A stretch of DNA of 64,000 bases from Rossellomorea sp. BNER (GCA_024213275.1 JANAVG010000008.1:197445-261444), one strand, 5' to 3'. Positions 54,133 through 63,383 are shown, counted from the first letter of the stretch. Numbers and translations are program-made. Notes: generated from the letters alone by a model not told the origin.

Positions 54133-54171
54133 GAATCATGCTATCAACTAGAATAGCATGATTCTTTTTTT
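54133..54171 (+). terminator. terminator of the PTS-nanE operon
   Basis: GAATCATGCTAT and ATAGCATGATTC, a perfect 12-bp stem with an 8-nt loop and T7. Confidence 0.9.
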
Positions 54172-54259
54172 ATTGTTGTATTTATTGACAAGTGGAAAAA
54201 GGTATTCAATTATATGAAATAACTAAAAATAGGTTATAAACAAATTATTTCTAGAATGG

Positions 54260-55111
54260 ATGAAGAAGATGAAATACCTAGGAAAAAACCTAATGAACAG
54301 CATTGAAATGAGCATAGAAACATTCACCCAAACAGAAGTTGAGTTAGCCCAGTATATCCTGCAAAATCCAGAGGAAGCAAGTAAACTAACCATCAGTCAA
54401 ATGGCCAAAAAGCTTCATCTATCGCCAGCCACCATCACCCGCTTCAGCCAGAAGCTATCTTTTTCCGGATTTAACGAATTCAAGCATGAATTGAAAAGAT
54501 ATGTTGATCTTAATAACGTACCAAGTGAACACAAAGATATTAAACAGATGGAACATTTTGCAAAGCTCTACCACAATTATCAGGATATCATTGATAATAC
54601 TTTTGGTATAACGGAATATACTCGCGTTCAAATGGCTGTGGAGTTGTTAAATAAAGCACGAAAAATTCAAATTTACGGGCTTGGTAGTTCAGGTATAGCT
54701 GCCCATGAGTTTCAAGTGAAATTTTTTAGAGTAGGACTGCCGGTTGAAGCTATTACGGACCCTCATCTTGCAGTCATGAATGCAGCATTATGTGAGGAAG
54801 ATAGCGTTATAATAGGAATCTCTATCTCTGGAGAGACGAAAGAAGTTATTCGCGCGGTCAAAATAGCTAAAAGACAAGGAGCTAAGGTTATAGTTTTCAC
54901 GGGTACCAAGGAATCAACTTTATCTCAGGTGGGAGACATAACCCTACAAGTGACGGGTAAAAACAATATGTACATGGGACAGAATATCTCGCCGTTGCTC
55001 CCACTTTTACTGCTTTTTGATTTACTATACACAGAATTGGTATCCAATGATTATAAGAACAGGCTGCAGTTGCGGGAAAACACCTTAAAGGCGTTGTTTA
55101 AAAAAGATTAA
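54260..55111 (+). CDS. RpiR-family transcriptional regulator (HTH + SIS)
   Basis: 283 residues: N-terminal HTH_6 (FTQTEVELAQYILQNPEEASKLTISQMAKKLHLSPATITRFSQKLSF-type, about 21-75, containing HLSPATITRFSQKLSFSGFN) and a C-terminal SIS sugar-phosphate domain (IYGLGSSGIAAHEFQVKF, ISISGETKEVIRAVKIAKRQG, about 125-265). Located right after PTS-nanE, it probably senses ManNAc-6-P or GlcNAc-6-P and controls that operon. Start ATG 54260; a second ATG at 54269 is possible and no strong site distinguishes them. Confidence 0.88.
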   Translation: MKKMKYLGKNLMNSIEMSIETFTQTEVELAQYILQNPEEASKLTISQMAKKLHLSPATITRFSQKLSFSGFNEFKHELKRYVDLNNVPSEHKDIKQMEHFAKLYHNYQDIIDNTFGITEYTRVQMAVELLNKARKIQIYGLGSSGIAAHEFQVKFFRVGLPVEAITDPHLAVMNAALCEEDSVIIGISISGETKEVIRAVKIAKRQGAKVIVFTGTKESTLSQVGDITLQVTGKNNMYMGQNISPLLPLLLLFDLLYTELVSNDYKNRLQLRENTLKALFKKD

Positions 55112-55211
55112 CTTCGATGCAGACTTCTTATCAGATATTTTCTTGGTCAGTGATCCAAAGTGTAGCCCCCGCATAAATACAGAGGTTTTTACCTTAAATG
55201 AATTTTGAATT

Positions 55212-55676
55212 TTAATTAAATAAGCATTTCTTCAAATTCATAATCGTCTGCAGGTGCATTCCTTCGTGAAAAATAGTCCTAATCAATACTTGTTCAATTG
55301 TATGCATTCCCATTTCAGTAGGAGGGAATTCTTCTTCTAGACGGTTCCCATAATTTTGCTTTATTTGTGCAGGTTGTTGTTTAAGTAAGGTCTTTAATTC
55401 TTCAAATGATGGAGTATCTGTGGTGAAATCTTCTGGCGAGGTTCCAAATCCAAACCAAGAGTTGAATGGTTCAGGAACAATAGCTTTTTCTTTTGTTACT
55501 GTTTGAATCCATAAAAGTTGATCTAAATAGATGTGACCCAGATTCCAGCGAATATTGTTATTGAACCCTTTTGGAATAATCTCAGCCTCCTTAGAAGAAA
55601 CATTTTCTACTACACTCAAAACTTCGCTTCGATAGGTCTCTATTTGCTTAAATAAAACTTGATGACGTTTTTTCAT
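55212..55676 (-). CDS. DinB-like metal-dependent four-helix protein
   Basis: 154 residues with the DinB/YfiT metal triad: His in WNLGHIYLDQLLW (about 47) and two in FHEGMHLQTI (about 139 and 143). Members bind Ni or Zn; many are thiol-dependent S-transferases, others are DNA-damage induced with unknown role. ATG 55676 after GGAGGG. Monocistronic. Confidence 0.85.
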   Translation of the reverse strand: MKKRHQVLFKQIETYRSEVLSVVENVSSKEAEIIPKGFNNNIRWNLGHIYLDQLLWIQTVTKEKAIVPEPFNSWFGFGTSPEDFTTDTPSFEELKTLLKQQPAQIKQNYGNRLEEEFPPTEMGMHTIEQVLIRTIFHEGMHLQTIMNLKKCLFN

Positions 55677-55756
55677 ATATTTCCCTCCAATATTATTGAA
55701 ATGTATTCCCTGAAATACTTACTTTCTCCTGCTAATACCACTAAATAATGGAAATT

Positions 55757-55788
55757 AAAAAAAGGTGACCACTTTATTTTGTGTCACC
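55757..55788 (-). terminator. terminator of the EmrE/EamA exporter gene
   Basis: GGTGAC(CAC) and GTGTCACC pair; the minus strand continues in T7. It lies 9 nt past the exporter stop codon. Confidence 0.75.
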
Positions 55789-55796
55789 CCATACTA

Positions 55797-56786
55797 TTAT
55801 AGCTTCTGTTCTTGCCTATTATAAATAACCCTTAGTTTTGGTTTAGCATTCATTTGTTTGGTATAGTAACTGTGAAGGAGCATTCCTAGAACAATAATAA
55901 GCAATCCAGCCCATGCAAGTCCACTTGGCAGAGGACTTGAAAAAAGGAACACCTCTCCAATGATTACAAATAGAACTTGGGTTGATTGGGTTGCTTCAAC
56001 GGATGCTAGCTTTCCTTGGTGATGTCTAACCCGATCAGTCGCGACGAAAAATAAAGTGGTGGCAATGATCCCTGAACAGATTGCTACTATAAACGATTGG
56101 GAAATTTGCTCGGAAGAAGGAATTCCAACCTCAATGAAACCATATACACTAAGGATAAGCCAGAATGGAAGACTTGCTAATGTCATCCCAAAGACACGTT
56201 GAAAGGTATCCAATCTTCCTCCACAAACCTCCATCATTTTTCGATTGCCAAGTGGATAAGCAAATGCGGCAATAATAACTGGAAGTACCCCAATTACTAC
56301 CTCATTTATGGTTAAACTATTAGCTTTTTGTACTTGAATGAGCACAACACCAAATAAAATAAGGATAGAAATACATAGTGACTTTAAGGGTATTTTTTGT
56401 CTTACTTTCACCTGACCATCTTTTGAATAAATTGTTTTGAAAAATAAGGGTCCTAATAAAGTCCCTGCCACTATCGTCATTTGCCATGTTCCGGCAACCA
56501 ACCAACCTGGTCCATAGGCAGCAGCATAGGTAATGGGAGCGTAAAATAAAACAAAACCAACAAAACTCCAGCAAATCCACTGAAATGGTTGTTTTATTAT
56601 TTCAGTCATGACTTGTTTTAGATTTTGGCGAAATAGTACAATAAAAAATAAAAAAGGAATCATAAAGAGGAATCTCAGGGATGAACTCCATACCCAGCTC
56701 CCTCCAGAGAGTTCCATCGAACGGTTTAAAATAAAGGTGACTGCAAAGAACATTGAGGCTAAAATACCGATTACTATTTCTTTCAT
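55797..56786 (-). CDS. drug/metabolite exporter, multidrug-resistance EmrE-like (DMT superfamily)
   Basis: 329 residues, ten TM helices in two EamA-like halves: GILASMFFAVTFILNRSMELSGGSWVWS-type start (GGSWVWSSSLRFLFMIPFL), GPGWLVAGTWQMTIVAG, LPVIIAAFAYPLGNRKMME and VEATQSTQVLFVIIGEVF. Cargo unknown. Divergently transcribed from an XRE-cupin regulator over a 12-bp inverted repeat, a classic local repressor-exporter pair. ATG 56786 after GGAAGGTGAG. Confidence 0.88.
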   Translation of the reverse strand: MKEIVIGILASMFFAVTFILNRSMELSGGSWVWSSSLRFLFMIPFLFFIVLFRQNLKQVMTEIIKQPFQWICWSFVGFVLFYAPITYAAAYGPGWLVAGTWQMTIVAGTLLGPLFFKTIYSKDGQVKVRQKIPLKSLCISILILFGVVLIQVQKANSLTINEVVIGVLPVIIAAFAYPLGNRKMMEVCGGRLDTFQRVFGMTLASLPFWLILSVYGFIEVGIPSSEQISQSFIVAICSGIIATTLFFVATDRVRHHQGKLASVEATQSTQVLFVIIGEVFLFSSPLPSGLAWAGLLIIVLGMLLHSYYTKQMNAKPKLRVIYNRQEQKL

Positions 56787-56808
56787 GTGTTCTCACCTTC
56801 CATATTCT

Positions 56809-56849
56809 AAGTATAATATAATATATTTATCATTTACTATATTATACTT
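56809..56849. promoter_or_regulatory. divergent promoter/operator with 12-bp inverted repeat
   Basis: AAGTATAATATA (56809-56820) and its exact complement TATATTATACTT (56838-56849). Each arm contains a TATAAT or ATTATA hexamer facing the two divergent genes, so the same repeat may be both -10 boxes and operator. Confidence 0.6.
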
Positions 56850-56895
56850 TATAATTCAGAAAATTACTACAAAATTATGAAGGGGGTTGACTTTC

Positions 56896-57462
56896 ATGGA
56901 CCGTGAGGCTGTAAAATTCGCTAAACAAGTAGGGGAAGCTTTAAGGAGAATCAGGCAAGAAAGAGGAATGAGCCTACAAGAATTGGCTGATATGACTGAT
57001 GTGAGTAAATTAACATTAGGGAATATTGAGAGAGGGGAAGCCAATCCATCACTTGCCGTCATTTGGAAAATAGCAAACGGTTTATCGATTCCGATCTCGG
57101 TTTTACTTAATGAACATCAGGAAGTGCTCGTTTCCCGAAAGAATAAAGGAAATAAAATTGTAAGTGCTAATCAAGCCTGTTCATTAGAACCAATGTTTGA
57201 TGTTTCTCATTACGGTTCCATTGAAATCCACAGGGCTTTTCTTGAACCGAACAGCGAATATTCCCCAGGTGCACATCAATTAGGTGTTGTAGAGTATGTG
57301 ACTGTTATGGCTGGGGAATTAAAAGTTAAGATTCAGAATGATTACTATCATCTATATGAATATGATTCTATAAAATTTAATGCTGACAGGGAACATGCTT
57401 ATATTAATCCTTCATCCTCAATAACGGTATTACATTTTGTTATGTCCTATAGTAATTCTTGA
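56896..57462 (+). CDS. XRE-family regulator with C-terminal cupin domain
   Basis: 188 residues: HTH (VGEALRRIRQERGMSLQELADMTDVSKLTLGNIERGEANPSLAVIWKI, of which GMSLQELADMTDVSKLTLG is the core, about 12-65) and a cupin sensor domain (EIHRAFLEPNSEYSPGAHQLGVVEYV...GELKVKIQNDYYHLYEYDSIKF, about 110-175). Such regulators bind small metabolites and act on adjacent transporters, here the divergent exporter. ATG 56896 is 9 nt after AAGGGGG; TTG 56887 touches the site. Confidence 0.9.
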   Translation: MDREAVKFAKQVGEALRRIRQERGMSLQELADMTDVSKLTLGNIERGEANPSLAVIWKIANGLSIPISVLLNEHQEVLVSRKNKGNKIVSANQACSLEPMFDVSHYGSIEIHRAFLEPNSEYSPGAHQLGVVEYVTVMAGELKVKIQNDYYHLYEYDSIKFNADREHAYINPSSSITVLHFVMSYSNS

Positions 57463-58146
57463 AAATTAGAAGTAAAACATTGATTTCCCTTTTATAAGAA
57501 TTACTTTCATTCAACTTTTAAGGGAGAAGGTTACTTTTCTGCTATGGCTTGAGTGGGTGAATATTCATTTAAGTTTGTGTTCAGTCCTTACCCTAATAAA
57601 GCCTGCTTGAGACAAAGCAGGTATTTTATTTTTGTTTTTATGAATGTTCTTGGTACTGACAGACCCTTATGCTCCTGATGGATGAGAGCTATGCGTTATT
57701 GGGAACGGCTTTTTTGAAGAGCGAGTCATTCATTGGTTATGATATGGAACTCTTTTGCGTTTTGAACTTTTTTACTTTGGAATGGTTATTGGACAAGTCG
57801 ATAAAGCGGAAAATTTGTGATTTTAAATATGTACAAATTTCAACATTCCTATAATTAGTATTTTCATAGATGCGAAACAATGTTACTTTAGTAAACATGG
57901 AATTAAAGAATTATTACAAACCCAAAGAAAGTAATTTCTGCCGAATCGCTTTCATAACACCATTTATTTAGGTTTTTATAAATGGATGAAAATACCTTTT
58001 ATCAATAAATCCCACTATGAATAGGGCTGTATCACTTTTTCAAGGATTTACAAAAAAATGTAACACCAATGTAAAGATTATCTGCTATAATAGGCAATGT
58101 TGATTTACAAAAACTAAACAAATTTTTAATAAAAGGAATGAAGTAC
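57463..58146. other. intergenic region upstream of ltaS
   Basis: 684 nt. A CCTGCTT/AAGCAGG hairpin with a T-rich tail (57602-57632) may end the regulator transcript. TGCTATAAT (58083-58091) is an extended -10 for ltaS. ATGTTACTTTAGTAAACAT (57879-57897) is a possible operator. An open frame at 57669-57854 has no binding site and is not called. Confidence 0.5.
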
Positions 58147-60129
58147 ATGAACTTCTTAAAAACAAATGTTAAGAAGATGTTCAGTGGTAAGCTGTCATTC
58201 TTCTTTTTAATTGTGACATTATTTTGGTTAAAAACATATGCAGTCTATACAATTGAATTTGACTTGGGGATTCAAAGCCTTTTTCAACACTTTTTATTGT
58301 TTATTAATCCGATAAGCTCGGCGTTACTCGCATTTGGGTTTGCCTTATTTTTCAAAGGACGAATGCGCAATATAGCCTTTGTAGTTATCAACATTTTGAT
58401 GTCCTTCTTATTATATGCAAACGTCGTTTATTATCGATTCTTTAATGACTTTATTACAATCCCGGTAATCTTCCAGGCGAAAACAAATGGGGGAATGGGA
58501 AGCAGTGCACTTGAATTAATGAATCCTTTAGATATTCTATATTTCACTGATACAATTGTGATTATTGGATTCATCGTCTTGAAAAAAGTTAAGATACAGG
58601 AGAAGCTTCGTTTTCGTTCTGTAATGGCGGTAATGGCTTCAGCCGTTCTTATTTTCTTAATTAATTTAGGGCTTGCAAATATTGATCGTCCTGAGTTATT
58701 AACTCGTAGCTTTGACCGTAACTATTTAGTGAAATATTTAGGAACATATAATTTTACTGTGTACGACGCTATTCAGAACTCAAAAACGACAGCGAAACGT
58801 GCAATGGCAGACAGTAGTGAAATTGCTGAGATTGAAAACTATGTAAAAGCAAATAACCTTGATGCTAATCCGGAATATTTCGGTAAGGCTAAAGGAATGA
58901 ACGTCATTTATGTTTCAATGGAATCTCTTCAATCGTTTGTGATAGGGAAAGAAATTGATGGGAAAGAAGTGACGCCTTTCCTTAATTCGTTGGTAGAGAA
59001 GGAAGGAGCATACTACTTCGATAATTTCTTCCATCAAACAGGTCAAGGTAAAACATCAGACGCAGAATTTATTATGGAAAACTCTTTATATCCACTTCCG
59101 CAGGGAGCTGTGTCAATGACCCATGCAGGTAACACGTATCAATCGGCTCCTGCTATTTTGAAATCAAAAGGGTATACATCAGCTGCATTCCATGGTAACT
59201 ACAAGACATTCTGGAATCGCTCTGTTATGTATAAGTCTTATGGATATGATGAATTCTACGATGCAACTTATTATAATATGGACAATCAAGAAGATTTAGT
59301 GGCATATGGTCTAAAAGATAAACCATTCTTTGAAGAATCAATGCCAATGCTTGAAGATCTGCCACAACCTTTTTACACTAAATTCCTTACCTTATCAAAT
59401 CACTTCCCATTTGATAAGCACGAAAATGATACTGATTTTCCACAAGGAGACACAGGTGATGGTGTAGTAGACCGTTACTTCCAAACGGCTCATTATATGG
59501 ATCAGGCGTTAGAGGACTTCTTTAATGATCTTAAAGAATCCGGATTATATGACAATACCGTAATCGTCATGTACGGAGATCACTACGGTATTTCAGAAAA
59601 CCATAACAAAGCAATGTCTAAAGTTATGGGGAAAGAAATTACTGATTTTGAAAATGCTCAGCTACAGCGTGTACCATTGTTCATTCATGTTCCAGGTATG
59701 GAAGGTGGAGTGAATCATACGTATAGTGGGCAAGTAGATGTTCGTCCGACTCTTATGCATTTATTAGGTGTTAAAACAAATGACTATATCCATTTTGGTC
59801 AAGACTTGTTTGCTAAAGACCGTAAAGAGATTGTTCCTTTCCGAAATGGGGATGTTATGTCGAAGGAGTACTCAAGCATTCAAGGAGTCTGTTATGATAA
59901 CGAAACAGGCAAGCCAGTAGCAGAATCTGAAGCTGATAAGTGTAAAGAAGTAACTAATGATGCTCAGAAACAGTTAGAGCTTTCAGATAAGGTAGTCTAT
60001 GAAGATTTATTACGCTTCCATGATCCGAAAGGCTACACGCCAATTGACCCGAATGACTATCAATATAACAATCCAAACCCAAAGAACTCGGAGAACGCCG
60101 AAGATCAAAAAACAAATGAACAACATTAA
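58147..60129 (+). CDS. ltaS: lipoteichoic acid synthase
   Basis: 660 residues: five N-terminal TM helices (to about 175) followed by an extracellular sulfatase-fold domain. Catalytic Thr303 in TGQGKTSDAEF, metal ligand Glu259 in VSMESLQSF and MYGDHYGISENHNKAM with Asp/His ligands. RAMADSS (about 218-224) matches the signal-peptidase cleavage region between the domains. Polymerises glycerol-phosphate from phosphatidylglycerol onto the LTA anchor. Start ATG 58147, since the ATG at 58138 touches the AAAAGGA site. Closest to B. subtilis LtaS (YflE). Confidence 0.94.
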   Translation: MNFLKTNVKKMFSGKLSFFFLIVTLFWLKTYAVYTIEFDLGIQSLFQHFLLFINPISSALLAFGFALFFKGRMRNIAFVVINILMSFLLYANVVYYRFFNDFITIPVIFQAKTNGGMGSSALELMNPLDILYFTDTIVIIGFIVLKKVKIQEKLRFRSVMAVMASAVLIFLINLGLANIDRPELLTRSFDRNYLVKYLGTYNFTVYDAIQNSKTTAKRAMADSSEIAEIENYVKANNLDANPEYFGKAKGMNVIYVSMESLQSFVIGKEIDGKEVTPFLNSLVEKEGAYYFDNFFHQTGQGKTSDAEFIMENSLYPLPQGAVSMTHAGNTYQSAPAILKSKGYTSAAFHGNYKTFWNRSVMYKSYGYDEFYDATYYNMDNQEDLVAYGLKDKPFFEESMPMLEDLPQPFYTKFLTLSNHFPFDKHENDTDFPQGDTGDGVVDRYFQTAHYMDQALEDFFNDLKESGLYDNTVIVMYGDHYGISENHNKAMSKVMGKEITDFENAQLQRVPLFIHVPGMEGGVNHTYSGQVDVRPTLMHLLGVKTNDYIHFGQDLFAKDRKEIVPFRNGDVMSKEYSSIQGVCYDNETGKPVAESEADKCKEVTNDAQKQLELSDKVVYEDLLRFHDPKGYTPIDPNDYQYNNPNPKNSENAEDQKTNEQH

Positions 60130-60138
60130 GCATTACTT

Positions 60139-60178
60139 AAAAGGAGGTTAGCCATTGGCTAACCTCCTTTTAGTTTTT
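60139..60178 (+). terminator. terminator of ltaS
   Basis: AAAAGGAGGTTAGCC and GGCTAACCTCCTTTT, a perfect 15-bp stem with a 3-nt loop, then T-rich sequence. Confidence 0.9.
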
Positions 60179-60287
60179 GCGTAAGTGATGAGAATTATTC
60201 AAAATAGTAAATTGGTCCCTTTTCCACAAAAAGGAATTATGATTAGGTTGATAAGTGAATAAATAATGTAGAAGGTGATAGCAAATT

Positions 60288-61019
60288 ATGATTGAAATGC
60301 AAGGAGAAGGATTGAAATTCTCGAATCAACTCCCGGGTTATGCAAAAGCTTTCCACGTTGGTTTAATATCAGTGCTCAGTTTAGTGACACTAGGATGCCT
60401 AGGTTTATTACTCTATCTATTAATTTTTCATTTTAGTTCAGGGCTACCTTTCTTGCTTTTGATTCCTTTATTAATATTTGGATTTATGGCTGTAGTTACT
60501 TATAAAAATTATCGGCAGTATTCGAATTATAAAATAGTAAATGAATTAAATGACCAAGGATATTACACATTCTTCAAAGATTTTAAAACAGGTGAAGAAA
60601 AAGAAGAATTGATTCCTTACGAACGAATGGAAAGGATCATCATTGGAAAAACATCGAGATATATCCTTAATAACCGAGAGGGTTTTAAAACACGATACAT
60701 CGTTGGAGTAAATATAATATTTGTATGGAAAAAAGAAGACAACCATCAATTTAAAACATTTGGCATAGAGGTCCAAGAAGATTTGGATCAATGGATTGAA
60801 CAACTTCAAAAGCATAATGTAAAAATAGTAGTAACAGAGAAAAATATTAGACATGTCCCAGAAGCGTTATATAAAGAGGTCTTTCTTGATAATGGTTTGG
60901 AACTGCAACCATTGGAGAAGCATTTAGAAATAGGTCATACTACATATCAAAAGATGGAACTGTTTATAACTCAAGAAGAGATGAAAATGATTGTTGAAAA
61001 TATGAAAAGGCTGTCCTAA
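60288..61019 (+). CDS. two-TM protein with PH-like cytoplasmic domain, unknown function
   Basis: 243 residues: two adjacent TM helices (about 24-48 and 53-72) and a soluble C-terminal part rich in beta-strands (GYYTFFKDFKTGEEKEELIPYERMERIIIGK ... IIFVWKKEDNHQFKTFGIEV) followed by helices, which looks like a bacterial PH domain, though I make no firm assignment. ATG 60288 after AGAAGGTGATAG. The last codons (AGG CTG TCC TAA) coincide with the left arm of family I copy F, so the repeat has donated or altered the C-terminus. Confidence 0.7.
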   Translation: MIEMQGEGLKFSNQLPGYAKAFHVGLISVLSLVTLGCLGLLLYLLIFHFSSGLPFLLLIPLLIFGFMAVVTYKNYRQYSNYKIVNELNDQGYYTFFKDFKTGEEKEELIPYERMERIIIGKTSRYILNNREGFKTRYIVGVNIIFVWKKEDNHQFKTFGIEVQEDLDQWIEQLQKHNVKIVVTEKNIRHVPEALYKEVFLDNGLELQPLEKHLEIGHTTYQKMELFITQEEMKMIVENMKRLS

Positions 61020-61088
61020 AATTAAGGAGTCTGGAACCGCAACTTCCATATATATAGGTTGGGCTCCGGACTCCTTTGGTATTGTCTT
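61008..61088. repeat. long-hairpin repeat, family I copy F (short form)
   Basis: AGGCTGTCCTAAA begins inside the preceding gene; GGAGTCTGGAACC pairs with GGCTCCGGACTCC around CAACTTCCATATATATAGG. The right outer arm is degenerate (TTTGGTATTGTC). Probably also the 3' terminator of mgtC. Confidence 0.75.
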
Positions 61089-61110
61089 TTGATATTATAA
61101 TGGATTCTCA

Positions 61111-61806
61111 CTACAAGCTCTCAATCTCAACCACATCAACGCCCTCAATGAGTGAAACTGTATAATACACATCCGTTGTGCTTCTGCGATAATCAACCGT
61201 TACTTTAAGAACTAGCAAATGCTGATCACTCTCTTTAATGTCTTTAATTCGGACATTTTTAATGGCTATCTTTTCTTCCTTAATACAGTTAATCACTTTT
61301 TCAATATTTTCTTTCTCGCTGATGGTTGTTTTTAACAGGATTTCTTTCTCTCTTAATCGTCTAGGACCAATATAGGTAACAATGATCGGTAAAATTTCTA
61401 CTGCAACAATTAGAAAAATAACCCCTGCTGTTGCTTCCATATAAAAACCTGCTCCAACAGCAATTCCAATTCCTGCTGCCCCCCAAATCATTGCAGCTGT
61501 TGTGAGCCCAGAAATACTATCATTCCCTCTTCGTAAAATAACTCCTGCTCCTAAAAAACCGATCCCGGAGACAATTTGCGCTGCTAAACGTAAGGGATCC
61601 ATTGTAATATTCACATCTTTATCATTTGGAAAAAGATAAGCAGATTCAATTGAAACAATCGTTAATAAGCAACTAACGATTGAAATGACTAGTGATGTTT
61701 TGAGTCCAACGGGTTTTCTTTTTAATTCTCGTTCGAGTCCAATTACTAAACCTAGTATTGCTGAAATCCCTAGCTTAATTAATATTTCTGTATCGATATA
61801 CCCCAT
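61111..61806 (-). CDS. MgtC/SapB family membrane protein
   Basis: 231 residues: five N-terminal TM helices with the family motifs GLVIGLERELKRKPVGLKTS and VSGIGFLGAGVILRRG ... GLTTAAMIWGAAGIGIAVG, then a C-terminal ACT-like domain (about 150-231). Members affect Mg2+ homeostasis or, in pathogens, F-type ATP synthase; the role in bacilli is unclear. ATG 61806 after AAGGGAGAG. Confidence 0.9.
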   Translation of the reverse strand: MGYIDTEILIKLGISAILGLVIGLERELKRKPVGLKTSLVISIVSCLLTIVSIESAYLFPNDKDVNITMDPLRLAAQIVSGIGFLGAGVILRRGNDSISGLTTAAMIWGAAGIGIAVGAGFYMEATAGVIFLIVAVEILPIIVTYIGPRRLREKEILLKTTISEKENIEKVINCIKEEKIAIKNVRIKDIKESDQHLLVLKVTVDYRRSTTDVYYTVSLIEGVDVVEIESL

Positions 61807-61941
61807 CTATGACTCTCCCTTCATTCCTTGAAACGTAAATTTTTCTTATAGCAAATCATAACAGAAATCGCTAGAATAGTTTTATCAAAATATTTCAAGT
61901 AAGGTTTTTTAACCAATATGTTTAATAAAGGGGAATGCAAA

Positions 61942-62856
61942 ATGCAAGAAACTAAGGTAAATCCCTATTTGGTATTAGCCATTGGTGTCATCTCTGTGTC
62001 TACATCTGCCATTTTAGTAAAGGTTTCTAACTCAGAAGCTGGTGTACTAGCATTCTATCGTTTATTTTTTACCATTCTCATCATGACCCCGCTTTTTTTA
62101 CTAAAATACGTCCATGAACTTAAGCTGATTACGAAATCAGATTGGCTTTATTCTATTATTGCAGGGATCTTCTTAGCATTCCACTTCATCCTGTGGTTTG
62201 AATCCCTTAATTATACTTCTGTAGCCAGTTCAACTGTGTTGGTTACATTGCAACCTCTGTTTGCCTTTATAGGTACCTATTTATTTTTTAAAGAAACCTT
62301 TTCGGCTAAAGCAGTTCTATCAGGTATCCTGGCTATTATCGGTAGTTTTGTCATTAGTTGGGGTGACTTTCAAGTAAGCGGGCAGGCTTTATTCGGTGAT
62401 ATTTTAGCATTACTGGGATGTGCACTTGTAACTGGCTACCTTTTGTTTGGCCAGACTGTGAGAAGAAGGCTTTCTTTAGTTACATACACATATCTTGTGT
62501 ATGCTATTTCATCAATCGTCTTATTAATATATGTAGTGCTCAAAGGAGAAAGCTTAGGTCCATTCCCAGTGGAAGAGTGGATCTATTTTATCCTCCTTGC
62601 AATCATTCCAACATTACTAGGACATACATTATTTAACTGGTCATTAAAATGGTTAAGTACATCAACCATTTCAATGGCAATCTTATTTGAACCAATTGGT
62701 GCTTCCTTGTTAGCATATTATCTTCTATCTGAAACCATCACATGGTCACAAATTATAGGAGGAAGTATTATTATCTTCGGTGTGTCCATATTTCTACTTG
62801 AAGAAAGAAGAGTAAGGAAAATTTATAAGCAGCAAATTAAAGGGGCGAATCTTTAG
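61942..62856 (+). CDS. EamA-family (DMT) transporter
   Basis: 304 residues, ten TM helices in two EamA repeats: LVLAIGVISVSTSAILVKVS, AGVLAFYRLFFTILIMTPL, FLAFHFILWFESLNYTSVASSTVLVTLQPLF and, in the second half, GHTLFNWSLKWLSTSTISMAILFEPIGASLLAYYLL, from which LKWLSTSTISMAILFEPIGA is typical. Substrate unknown. ATG 61942, 7 nt after AAAGGGGA, preferred over ATG 61918 which has no site. Confidence 0.9.
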   Translation: MQETKVNPYLVLAIGVISVSTSAILVKVSNSEAGVLAFYRLFFTILIMTPLFLLKYVHELKLITKSDWLYSIIAGIFLAFHFILWFESLNYTSVASSTVLVTLQPLFAFIGTYLFFKETFSAKAVLSGILAIIGSFVISWGDFQVSGQALFGDILALLGCALVTGYLLFGQTVRRRLSLVTYTYLVYAISSIVLLIYVVLKGESLGPFPVEEWIYFILLAIIPTLLGHTLFNWSLKWLSTSTISMAILFEPIGASLLAYYLLSETITWSQIIGGSIIIFGVSIFLLEERRVRKIYKQQIKGANL

Positions 62857-63383
62857 CGAATATAAAAATAAGGAAAATCAAGAAACGAGATGTATGAATG
62901 CTTCAAAGAGTTCATGTTGAGAGTTGGAGAATTAAGTATATCTCCATCTTCACATAAAAGAACTTTTGTGGTCTTAATGAAGTAGAAAAATATGAATAAT
63001 GGAACGAAGTGCTTTCTGAAGATCATAATACTCTGTTGAAAGAATAGAAGACAAGAAAGTGATTAGATTTGTTTCATTCGGTAAGGAGAAAGTGGAATTT
63101 ATTAAGTATATATTGAAATTAGAACACTCCATTACTTCAAACAGGTGTCCAAGCTATGATAAAAGAAGATTCAAGGATGTCTACGTTCGGGTAATAGAAG
63201 AAATTCCATCTTGGCATTTTTATTTTTCTCTTAACGGTGAAAAAGTAAGAAAGAAAAGATTGAAAATAGGTTTTAAGAGAAATATCTCTGGGATCATCTT
63301 TGGAAGTTGAATGAAAAAAATAAGATAGATCCTGTAATAAAGAAGAGGCTTTCCTTATTTCTTTGGATCAGCCTCTTTGCACA
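62857..63383. other. gene-poor stretch, probable decayed coding DNA
   Basis: Contains short open segments only. The longest (63059-63310, 83 codons, GTG) has no ribosome binding site and no recognisable family, although its composition (KRRFKDVYVRVIEEIPSWHF) is protein-like; it may be a gene remnant. AGAGGCT/AGCCTCT (63344/63370) forms a hairpin usable as terminator for the minus-strand small gene. Confidence 0.4.

Noticed and set aside
57669..57854. 61-codon ORF upstream of ltaS.
   Set aside because: No binding site, odd composition and no recognisable domain.
63059..63310. 83-codon ORF before the rRNA operon.
   Set aside because: No ribosome binding site and no family; described only as possible decayed DNA.
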